A stretch of DNA of 64,000 bases, taken from Candidatus Dormiibacterota bacterium. GTDB taxonomy: Bacteria > Chloroflexota > Dormibacteria > Dormibacterales > Dormibacteraceae. This document shows, one piece after another, positions 1 through 5,544 of the stretch; position 1 is the first letter of the stretch; the number at the start of each line of letters is the position of its first letter. The stretch covers positions 32,491 to 96,490 of the forward strand of contig PNAG01000005.1 in the NCBI GenBank assembly GCA_003169845.1, given 5' to 3'. Made by a program: the position numbers and the translations under genes. The notes below the pieces were generated by a model that made no database searches, was not told the DNA's origin, and worked only from the letters and a program-made list of their open reading frames with translations.

Positions 1-110
1 GGCTGCAGAACATACGCGACCGCCTTGATGTCCTCGGGGGCGTCGGGGACATCGGCTCGGCACCGGGAACCGGCGTACGCGTGGCCGGCTGGGTGCCAAT
101 CAGCACGTAG
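1..110 (+). CDS. C-terminal end of a histidine kinase (partial)
   Basis: The frame read from base 3 ends at TAG 108-110 and gives 35 residues beginning LQNIRDRLDVLGG and ending in WVPIST. This is the last part of a NarL/DegS-type histidine kinase ATPase domain: the GLxNIxDRLxxLGG segment followed by the SxPGxGT strand. The rest of the gene lies left of the window, so its sensor domain and completeness are unknown. The same tail recurs at 939-1058. No response regulator follows; the next gene encodes an RDD membrane protein. Confidence 0.7.
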   Translation, partial: LQNIRDRLDVLGGVGDIGSAPGTGVRVAGWVPIST

Positions 111-259
111 CCCGAATCCTCGCGGTAGGACAGCACACCAGGGTTTCGTGTGCTCGTACGGCTGGAAATGCCGTGCCGGCACCGTTGGAGCCGCGCCGAG
201 TCAGATTCAGGCTTGGGGCCACCGGCCGCCGTCCAGAAACAGTTGCAGGAGGTTCATCA
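1..259 (+). repeat. Diverged direct duplication, copy 1
   Basis: Bases 1-259 align with 937-1196 almost without gaps (offset 936 at the left end, 937 at the start codon). The shared part covers the histidine-kinase tail, the following intergenic DNA and a Shine-Dalgarno AGGAGG (247-252 here). By eye the copies are similar along the whole length but carry many substitutions. Each copy stops at the start codon of a different gene, so a regulatory leader was duplicated in front of unrelated proteins. Confidence 0.85.
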
Positions 260-757
260 ATGGATTCCCCTCACTCGTCATCCCGTACAGGTGGCGGAAT
301 GCCGCCCATGATGCCTCCGGGCGGCGGCTATGCGATGGCGGCACCGGGCAACCTGGCCAGCCCAGGCATGCGAATCGTCGGCGGCTTGATCGACGTGGTA
401 ATCCTCGTGGTCATCTACGGAATCAGCGCCATTACCTTCATCAGCGTCGGCTTCCAGGCGCCCATCCTCCTGGCCGGCGTTCTCAGCGTGGTGATCGTCG
501 TCGCGTACTTCGCGTACTTCTGGAGCTCGGGCGGCGCCTCGATCGGAATGATGCCTTTCGGCTTCAAGGTGCGTGACATGGCGACCGGCCAGTACCCGAC
601 GATGGGCAAGGCCGCCCTGCGAGGGTTCATCTGGACCCTTGAGTACGCATTGACCTTCGGCCTCGTCGGTGCGCTCGGATGGCTCTGGATGCTCTGGGAT
701 CCGCAGAAGCAGGCGATCCACGACAAGATCGCGGGAACAATCGTCACGACAAGCTGA
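260..757 (+). CDS. RDD-family membrane protein
   Basis: 165 residues. A Gly/Met/Pro-rich N-terminus (about 1-35) precedes the RDD domain, with three hydrophobic segments near residues 40-65, 70-90 and 130-150. The first hydrophobic segment begins RIVGGLIDVVIL. The later GASIGMMPFGFKVRD and the end WDPQKQAIHDKIAGT are typical of the family (DxxxQxlHDxlaxT). RDD proteins are small membrane proteins of mostly unknown transport-related function. The ATG at 260 was chosen because AGGAGG sits 7 bases upstream; a longer frame from 173 has no such site and would begin inside the duplicated leader. Confidence 0.85.
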   Translation: MDSPHSSSRTGGGMPPMMPPGGGYAMAAPGNLASPGMRIVGGLIDVVILVVIYGISAITFISVGFQAPILLAGVLSVVIVVAYFAYFWSSGGASIGMMPFGFKVRDMATGQYPTMGKAALRGFIWTLEYALTFGLVGALGWLWMLWDPQKQAIHDKIAGTIVTTS

Positions 758-763
758 CGGAGA

Positions 764-1058
764 GCTGCTGCTAGCGCTTCTCCAGGGTCGCTCGAACCAC
801 TCTTGCAGGAAATGCAGTCCGAGCTTGACGATGCCCTCGATTCGCTGCGGAACCTTGCCCGCGGAGTCTATCCGCCACACGGGGATCTATCCGAGTGTGG
901 TGCGAAGGCGGGCGGCTCGCGCCAAGTCGGGCGGCGGGCTGCAGAACATCCGCGATCGCCTTGACGTGCTCGGCGGCGTCATGGACGTGAGCTCGGCGCC
1001 GGGAACCGGCGCGTGCGTAGCCGGTTGGGTGCCACTCAGCACCAGTCCGAAAACGTAA
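764..1058 (+). pseudogene. Histidine kinase remnant with internal deletion and frameshift
   Basis: One frame (about 764-880) encodes a HisKA_3-like helix, MQSELDDALDSLRNLARG followed by VYPP, as seen just after the phospho-acceptor region of NarL-type kinases. Another frame (939-1058) encodes the kinase tail LQNIRDRLDVLGG...WVPLSTSPKT. The two are in different reading frames, and nearly the whole ATPase domain (N, D and F boxes) that should lie between them is missing. This is therefore a decayed copy of the kinase whose tail opens the window. No start or promoter is assigned. Confidence 0.7.
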
Positions 1059-1196
1059 TCGGGGTAGGCCAGCACACCCAGAGGCGTGCGCTCGTACCGC
1101 AAAAAATGCCGTGCAGGCACCGTTGGAGCCATGTCGACTCAGATTCAGGCTTGGGCCCACCGGACGCCGTCCGGAATCAGTTCAGGAGGAAGTGAC
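937..1196 (+). repeat. Diverged direct duplication, copy 2
   Basis: Partner of bases 1-259. It carries the kinase tail, the intergenic stretch and an AGGAGG at 1184-1189 that corresponds to the one before the RDD gene. Here the equivalent start codon (ATG 1197) opens only an 11-codon ORF, which overlaps the true start of the secreted-protein gene. Confidence 0.85.
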
Positions 1197-1232
1197 ATGA
1201 AGTCAGTCATGCGCTTGGTGAGGTGGCAATGA
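1197..1232 (+). CDS. 11-residue leader ORF coupled to the secreted-protein gene
   Basis: ATG 1197 lies 7 bases after AGGAGG (1184-1189) and occupies the position of the RDD start codon in the other copy of the repeat. It encodes MKSVMRLVRWQ and stops at TGA 1230-1232, which overlaps the next ATG (1229-1231) as ATGA. This arrangement suggests translational coupling, or a relic of the gene once placed behind this leader. Direct expression evidence is lacking. Confidence 0.4.
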   Translation: MKSVMRLVRWQ

Positions 1233-1693
1233 GGAAATTTCTCGCAGTTGGTGCTTCGGTACTCGCGCTCTCGCTGATGTCGACGCCGGCCCAAGCCGCC
1301 GGCTGGGGGGCCATTCACATCACTACCGTGAGCGCCGCCATTCCGGTCACGTGTGCCGGCGGGTCCACGGGTTTGACCGTCTACTCGGCCACCGGCAACG
1401 GCGTCCAGCACCTTAACGCCAACTCGACCGGTGATTGGTTCACATTCACGTTCGAAGGGCAGGGAACGGTTCTCCAGACGGCCGGGCCTCTTGCAGGCGA
1501 CGCCTTTCAGGGCCACGTCGTGGACTGGACTGGAGCCGCGATGAACCTTCAGAACGGCCTGTTCCACACGACCTTCAACTTCGACGGCACCGACGCCGCT
1601 GGCCAGAGCCTGAGAATGCACGTCGAGGCCCAGTTCACGGTGAATACCGACGGGTCTCCGCACCTTATGCGCATCGACGTGAGCTGCAGTTAG
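1229..1693 (+). CDS. Secreted protein of unknown function
   Basis: 154 residues. A clear Sec signal peptide, MRKFLAVGASVLALSLMSTP, ends at AQA-A. The mature part is about 130 residues, rich in Gly/Thr/Ser, predicted mostly beta, with two cysteines (near VTCAGG and at the very end, DVSCS) that could form a disulfide joining the ends of the domain. I do not recognise the family. Start: ATG 1229 with GAGGTGG just upstream and the ATGA overlap with the leader ORF; an in-frame GTG at 1223 is possible. A strong terminator follows 13 bases after the stop, so this is the end of a transcript. Confidence 0.75.
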   Translation: MRKFLAVGASVLALSLMSTPAQAAGWGAIHITTVSAAIPVTCAGGSTGLTVYSATGNGVQHLNANSTGDWFTFTFEGQGTVLQTAGPLAGDAFQGHVVDWTGAAMNLQNGLFHTTFNFDGTDAAGQSLRMHVEAQFTVNTDGSPHLMRIDVSCS

Positions 1694-1706
1694 AGCATCA
1701 GTGGGA

Positions 1707-1736
1707 GGAGGCGGCCACCTGGGCCGCCTCCTTTTC
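1707..1736 (+). terminator. Rho-independent terminator
   Basis: A perfect 10-bp stem, GGAGGCGGCC (1707-1716) with GGCCGCCTCC (1722-1731), a 5-base loop and a TTTT run. It ends the secreted-protein transcript. Confidence 0.85.
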
Positions 1737-1804
1737 TACCTGCCTCCGGCGCTGAGGGCCCAACTCGCTGTTGGTCTGCGCCAATGAGCGGCGAGCCGCG
1801 CATT

Positions 1805-1927
1805 TCAGAGGACCTGTTGGGCAGCACGGGTCGACCCCTTCGTGAAGATCGCTGAAACCACGGACACGATCAAGGCGGCGACCGCCACGACCAGGGCACC
1901 GGCTGCCAGCCAATCAGTGGTGCTCAT
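1805..1927 (-). CDS. 40-residue single-span membrane peptide
   Basis: Minus-strand ATG at 1927, TGA at 1805-1807. The peptide starts MSTTDWLAAGALVVAVAALI, continues with a hydrophobic VSVVSAIF and ends in a polar tail (TKGSTRAAQQVL). One membrane helix covers about residues 7-28, with a positive tail after it. This looks like a real small membrane protein rather than chance, but there is only a weak purine-rich site upstream and I know no family for it. It lies alone in a 690-base stretch that otherwise lacks longer genes. Confidence 0.4.
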   Translation of the reverse strand: MSTTDWLAAGALVVAVAALIVSVVSAIFTKGSTRAAQQVL

Positions 1928-1960
1928 GCGTGCCCCGCCCGGCTCACTACCGCCGGATGG

Positions 1961-2068
1961 CTACGGCTTCTTGGGGCCGATGAAGCCGATGTCCGGCTTC
2001 GCGGGCTTGATGACGAACAAGGCGAGAACAGTGTCGAGTTGGCGAGGAACGGTGTCGGATCGACCCAC
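1961..2068 (-). CDS. Possible 35-residue ORF upstream of the membrane peptide
   Basis: A minus-strand frame from GTG 2068 to TAG 1961 encodes a peptide with a hydrophobic middle (TVLALFVIKPAKP) and a basic end (DIGFIGPKKP). It ends 33 bases before the start of the 40-residue membrane peptide on the same strand, so the two might be co-transcribed. The start is weak and no ribosome site is visible. The remaining DNA up to the promoter at 2308 (2069-2307) shows nothing else I can support. Confidence 0.18.
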   Translation of the reverse strand: MGRSDTVPRQLDTVLALFVIKPAKPDIGFIGPKKP

Positions 2069-2307
2069 GTCCCGGTGTAGCTCGTGTGGGGTTCAATAAC
2101 TCCATCAGTATTCGGGATCGGGGTCCGGCGTATTCGTACACCTTAAGGAAATACGGGGCACCCAGGTGTCTCGTGTGACTTGTCGAGAGATCGCAAACCA
2201 CACTCGCACAGCGCTATGGATCTTCAGCCGCATGGGGCTGAACGAATACCGGGTTATGCGTTGATCGACCGCGCGAACTGGGCCCGGCTCTGGGTACATC
2301 TGTTCCC

Positions 2308-2336
2308 TTGACGCGGATACCGAGAGGTGCTATGCC
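2308..2336 (+). promoter_or_regulatory. Sigma-70-like promoter for the ABM-domain gene
   Basis: TTGACG (2308-2313) and TATGCC (2331-2336) are separated by 17 bases. Immediately after, GCCGAC (2334-2339) and GTCGGC (2346-2351) form a 6-bp inverted repeat around the expected transcription start, which could be an operator or a leader hairpin. The gene starts at 2384. Confidence 0.5.
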
Positions 2337-2383
2337 GACCTAGTTGTCGGCCGCTTGGGGTTTGAAGGTAAGGAGGTGCGCGC

Positions 2384-2698
2384 ATGTTCGCACGAGTAAC
2401 TACCTACGAGGGTCCGCCGGACAAGCTCGACGAGGTTCTGCATGTAACTCGAGAAAAGGTCATTCCAGGCGCCGAAAAGCTGGAAGGGTTCGAAGGGGCG
2501 TACCTTCTCGTCGACCGCAAGACCGGCAAGAGCATGTCAATTTCTCTATGGCGCAGCGAGAAGGACGTGCACGCGAGCGAGGAGGCCGGCAGCCGATTGC
2601 GCTCTCAGGGGGCCTCGGCTGGAGGCTCCAAGGAACTCAGCGTCCACACGTATGAGGTCGGCATAGCCCCTGCCCACATCCCAGCTGCCAAGCCGTAG
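2384..2698 (+). CDS. ABM-like (dimeric alpha/beta-barrel) protein
   Basis: 104 residues. It begins MFARVTTYEGPPDKLDE and continues through EKVIPGAEKLEGFEGAYLLVDRKTGKSMSISLWRS, the beta-alpha-beta pattern of antibiotic-biosynthesis-monooxygenase-like proteins (strand, helix with a 'PG...GF.G' turn, two strands ending in WxS). Such proteins dimerise and serve as monooxygenases or stress-related binding proteins; the substrate cannot be read. ATG 2384 follows a near-perfect AAGGAGGT, and the gene has its own promoter and terminator, so it is monocistronic. Confidence 0.75.
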   Translation: MFARVTTYEGPPDKLDEVLHVTREKVIPGAEKLEGFEGAYLLVDRKTGKSMSISLWRSEKDVHASEEAGSRLRSQGASAGGSKELSVHTYEVGIAPAHIPAAKP

Positions 2699-2720
2699 CC
2701 TTCGCGGGCTGTCGACGAAG

Positions 2721-2749
2721 AAAGGCCCCGTGCAAGGGGCCTTTTTTTT
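2721..2749 (+). terminator. Rho-independent terminator
   Basis: Stem AAAGGCCCC / GGGGCCTTT with a 6-base loop and a run of eight T. It ends the ABM gene. Confidence 0.9.
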
Positions 2750-2937
2750 AACACGTTTCGTGCCGTCAATAAGGCCGACTCCTGGGGGGTAGGGCCCACC
2801 GGGAAACAGCGCACGACGCCGTAGAGGTCGACCTGAGGGTATGGGACAAGCCAGGCGCATCAACCGCCCACCACGCAGGCCGCGATGCCCTCGTTTCGTC
2901 CGTTGGCCCCAAGGATATCGAGCACCCAAGCAGCCTG

Positions 2938-3186
2938 CTAGTAGAAGTCGGATTTCAGGTGGACTGAGGTCCTGAGACCCCATGCGCGTCTGTTCTTGAG
3001 CATGCGTTCGCGCTCTTCACCCGTCGGCACGTGGAAAGGGTACAGCTCGCGCACGCACTCAATCTCCGGCTCATGGCGCCGGGCGTCTACAAGGCTTTGA
3101 GCGCGCTGACCAACACGCTCCTGACGTTGAGCTAGAGCGACGACGGTGCCCAGTAGACGATCTGTGCTTGCCGCCACTGCTTCCAT
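2938..3186 (-). CDS. Hypothetical 82-residue protein
   Basis: Minus-strand ORF encoding a mostly helical, charged protein. It starts MEAVAASTDRLLGTVVALAQ, then has a polar helix (RQERVGQRAQSLVDARRHEP) and the stretch ECVRELYPFHVPTGEERERM. Residue composition is balanced, unlike the Arg/Ser/Pro-rich shadow ORFs around it, so I keep it. The gene diverges from a small plus-strand membrane peptide 11 bases away. No family recognised. Confidence 0.35.
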   Translation of the reverse strand: MEAVAASTDRLLGTVVALAQRQERVGQRAQSLVDARRHEPEIECVRELYPFHVPTGEERERMLKNRRAWGLRTSVHLKSDFY

Positions 3187-3197
3187 CGGCGAATAGA

Positions 3198-3311
3198 ATG
3201 GCCCGCGATATGAGCCGATGGTGGTTTTGGCCTGTTGTGATCTTCGCGGTGCTCGTGGTGGGCTCTGCCGTCACGCTGATAATTGCGCACAACATTCCTA
3301 CCTACCGTTGA
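3198..3311 (+). CDS. 37-residue single-span membrane peptide
   Basis: ATG 3198 (or the in-frame ATG 3210) to TGA 3309-3311. The core MSRWWFWPVVIFAVLVVGSA followed by VTLIIAHNIP is one membrane helix with a Trp-rich N-terminal border and a short tail TYR. It resembles many uncharacterised bacterial small membrane proteins. No clear ribosome site is seen; divergent from the 82-residue ORF at 2938-3186. From here to 3551 I see no gene, only a small inverted repeat CCGTC/GACGG near 3500-3520. Confidence 0.4.
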   Translation: MARDMSRWWFWPVVIFAVLVVGSAVTLIIAHNIPTYR

Positions 3312-3551
3312 TCAACGGCCTCGAGAGGTTCGGCAGTAATGGCCGCATGGCCACAGCTCCGACTCGTGTGCAATCGGTGATACGAGCTGATCAAGCCCGG
3401 ACGTTGTCGATAAGAGATGCCTATCGCAACCTTGCCGCTGTGATGACCTAGCGGCCTGCGATGGAGGCGAACAGCCGTGGTCGCGGCTTGACGGACCGGG
3501 CCGTCAGTTTGGGGAGACGGAAGACAACGGGTGCCCTAACCTTGAGCTGTC

Positions 3552-4205
3552 ATGCAACTTGCTGAATCAACCAGCTGGAAGATGAGCACGGACGAGCCAG
3601 AGCCGATGCTCATTGCGCTTTATGTGCGCGATGCCGCTCGCCTGCATCCTCAGATAGATCCGGACATTCCCTGGCTCGAGCCCGCTGTACCCTTCGGCGC
3701 GGAGCCGCTCGCAGACGAAGCTGTCTACTTAACCCAGTGGGCAGCCTGGTGGCACCAACTTCTGCAAGGTGGCGGCTTTTGGCCCGAGGGCAAGGACCCC
3801 TCTAACCTACGCGACCTAAGAAACGACCCGGAACTCCAGCGACTTTTCTACTGGCCTAGGCCGGATCTCGCCGCCGCCGTGCCATCCGATGCTCCGGAAC
3901 TGCATGCCCTCGTCCGTCGACACCTGGAGGCGGCACAAATTTGGAGCCAGGCTCGCAAGTACGAGTTCGTAGCGCTTTCAGTGACGCGCCAGCGCGTGTC
4001 GCTGGAGTGGGAGGTTGTGCGAAGTGTCGAGGCGGGGTTGGGTCGCAAAGCTCGTCCCTTCGCGTTCGATCTGCGGGTTCTCCCACTCGCGGCAAAACAG
4101 GCATGGCGCCTTTCGCCCGGCCGGGCGCTCGTTAGCCGCACGCTGTACAGAGATAGGGAAGCCTATGTCGACTGGCTCCGGCCCATCGTGGAGGAACTCG
4201 CCTAA
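3552..4205 (+). CDS. Conserved hypothetical protein, 217 residues
   Basis: A soluble protein with many Trp, Leu, Glu and Arg residues and a strongly coding-like composition (for example PQIDPDIPWLEPAVPFGAEP, LTQWAAWWHQLLQGGGFWPE and KYEFVALSVTRQRVSLEWEV). No transmembrane segment, signal peptide or catalytic motif stands out, and I do not recognise the family. ATG 3552 is taken as the start; ATG 3582 (MSTDEPEPM) is an alternative that removes ten residues. It stands alone, with non-coding DNA on both sides. Confidence 0.65.
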   Translation: MQLAESTSWKMSTDEPEPMLIALYVRDAARLHPQIDPDIPWLEPAVPFGAEPLADEAVYLTQWAAWWHQLLQGGGFWPEGKDPSNLRDLRNDPELQRLFYWPRPDLAAAVPSDAPELHALVRRHLEAAQIWSQARKYEFVALSVTRQRVSLEWEVVRSVEAGLGRKARPFAFDLRVLPLAAKQAWRLSPGRALVSRTLYRDREAYVDWLRPIVEELA

Positions 4206-4551
4206 AGATCTTTCGTTGTTGGCGCAAGGACTTTTGGCGGTACACCCAGGGCTCCTGTTCATCAATCGAAGTCTGCTTAGGCGGCGATGGGGAACGATCA
4301 CGGGATCGCCGGTGTAGTTGGGGTATGAACCGTCATCGCAGGCCTGGGTCGTATACCCAAATCTCGTGGTTCGCGAAGTCGCTCCTGTGGCATTGATATT
4401 GACGTCTCCGAAGCAGTGGACTTGGGAGCGATACCGCGAGGCGTTGCTTTTTGGCGTTGCGAACCTTAGCCCAAAGCCGAAGTCGTGAATCCTGCGAAGG
4501 ACCATTCTCGGCCCCGACACCTGACCTCATCGCCGGTCTGGCTCGGCGCCT
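4206..4551. other. Intergenic stretch without a supported gene
   Basis: 346 bases between the 217-residue protein and the S51 peptidase. A minus-strand frame is open through it and on into the antisense of the neighbouring gene (to 3978), with some protein-like segments, but its composition is poor and it overlaps a better gene by 228 bases. I see no convincing gene, terminator or RNA. Confidence 0.4.
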
Positions 4552-5226
4552 CTAGGCCAGGCTGAACTCCTCTCCTGCGCGGTACTTGGTGTGTCGGCCG
4601 AGCTGGCGCACCTCGGCATTCCCGAGCCCGAAGACCCGCCAACTCGTTCCGTCGCCAACGATCGCCGTGCTCTCATCGATGCCGACGAAGCAGTCCGACC
4701 GGTCGCCGCCAGAGACGATCGACTCTTTAGGCAAGAATCCGGGCATCCGGTCCCAGTGCACTCCAAAACGAAGTCGAGGGATCAGGCCCAGTCCGACGTA
4801 CCGGTATGCCGGCCCGACCGGCCGCGCAGCACGAGCCCCAGCCACCATCGCGCCGGCGCTGCACCCGGCGAACACCGCGCCGGCGGCCAGAGCTTTAGTG
4901 ATTGCGGTCAAGAATGGGGTGCCATCGAGCGTGCGGGCCAGATACGCGGGGTTCCCGCCCGAAAAGAAGACCATGCTCGCATCCTCGATGCTGTCGATCA
5001 GATCGGCTCGGGATGCGTCCTCCCGGGTCTTCAGCTGGACCCGCCGTGCTTTGAGTCCCAAGCTCTCGAAATGGGCGAGGCCCATCGTTCCCCAGCCGTC
5101 GAAGACCCGATCGCCTTCGGGAGCGCTTGCGGTGGCCAGCAGGGCAACCGGGCCACCCGTGGCAACTGGTCCGAGTGCGAAACGTTCGGCCTCAGCCGAC
5201 CACGGTAGGAACTCGCCGGAGCCCAT
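4552..5226 (-). CDS. Peptidase S51 (dipeptidase E / cyanophycinase-like)
   Basis: 224 residues. The nucleophile elbow is GCSAGAM (Ser123), preceded by FFSGGNPAYL and followed by a histidine in GVHWD and by FVGIDESTAIV, the pattern of the S51 family in which Ser, His and Glu cooperate. Family members hydrolyse aspartyl dipeptides or cyanophycin; which one applies here is not visible. The listed ATG gives MGSGEFLPWS, but the frame continues upstream (TGGRFLLMGSGEF), and homologues normally have that first beta strand, so a non-ATG start slightly upstream is likely. No partner genes such as cyanophycin synthetase are in view. Confidence 0.75.
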   Translation of the reverse strand: MGSGEFLPWSAEAERFALGPVATGGPVALLATASAPEGDRVFDGWGTMGLAHFESLGLKARRVQLKTREDASRADLIDSIEDASMVFFSGGNPAYLARTLDGTPFLTAITKALAAGAVFAGCSAGAMVAGARAARPVGPAYRYVGLGLIPRLRFGVHWDRMPGFLPKESIVSGGDRSDCFVGIDESTAIVGDGTSWRVFGLGNAEVRQLGRHTKYRAGEEFSLA

Positions 5227-5283
5227 GAGAAGGAAGCGGCCCCCCGTCAGATTGTGCGACGTAGCGGTCCCACTAATGAAGTC

Positions 5284-5544
5284 CTATTCGACCCGGGCGA
5301 TCATCGGGCCGAATCCGCCGCCGGCCCAGGCCGATCCTGACGCAATGTCGACGACATGGAAAGGCGCGGGATCGGGATCTAATGCCTCCCTCCATTTATG
5401 AATCCAGAAATCGGCCCAAGCCGAGTTGTTCTGCCACACGTAGCTCAGGACGTCAAAGTACTCGCGAGACTGGGGATTCAGGTCGCGCTACTGGATCAAC
5501 TCGGTGTCGATCAAGCTCGACCCCAAGTAATCATGGAGTTGTGA
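5284..5544 (-). pseudogene. Broken ORF with an internal amber codon
   Basis: A minus-strand frame reads SQLHDYLGSSLIDTELIQ, then TAG (5488-5490), then 67 further residues (RDLNPQSREYFDVLSYVW..., WADFWIHKWREALDPDP...) to TAG 5284-5286. Both halves look like the same natural protein (Trp/Tyr-rich, balanced), yet no ATG, GTG or ribosome site opens either part, and the left part overlaps the end of the DUF4157 gene. Most likely the 3' remnant of a decayed gene, perhaps once downstream of the DUF4157 gene on the same strand. Family not recognised. Confidence 0.4.

Noticed and set aside
3978-4520. 180-codon minus-strand ORF
   Set aside because: It overlaps the 217-residue plus-strand gene by 228 bases. 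Some segments in 4230-4520 look protein-like, but no start or family supports it.
5488-5490. Amber codon as a pyrrolysine site
   Set aside because: No start codon opens the frame, and no pyl genes or methylamine-methyltransferase features are nearby; decay is simpler.
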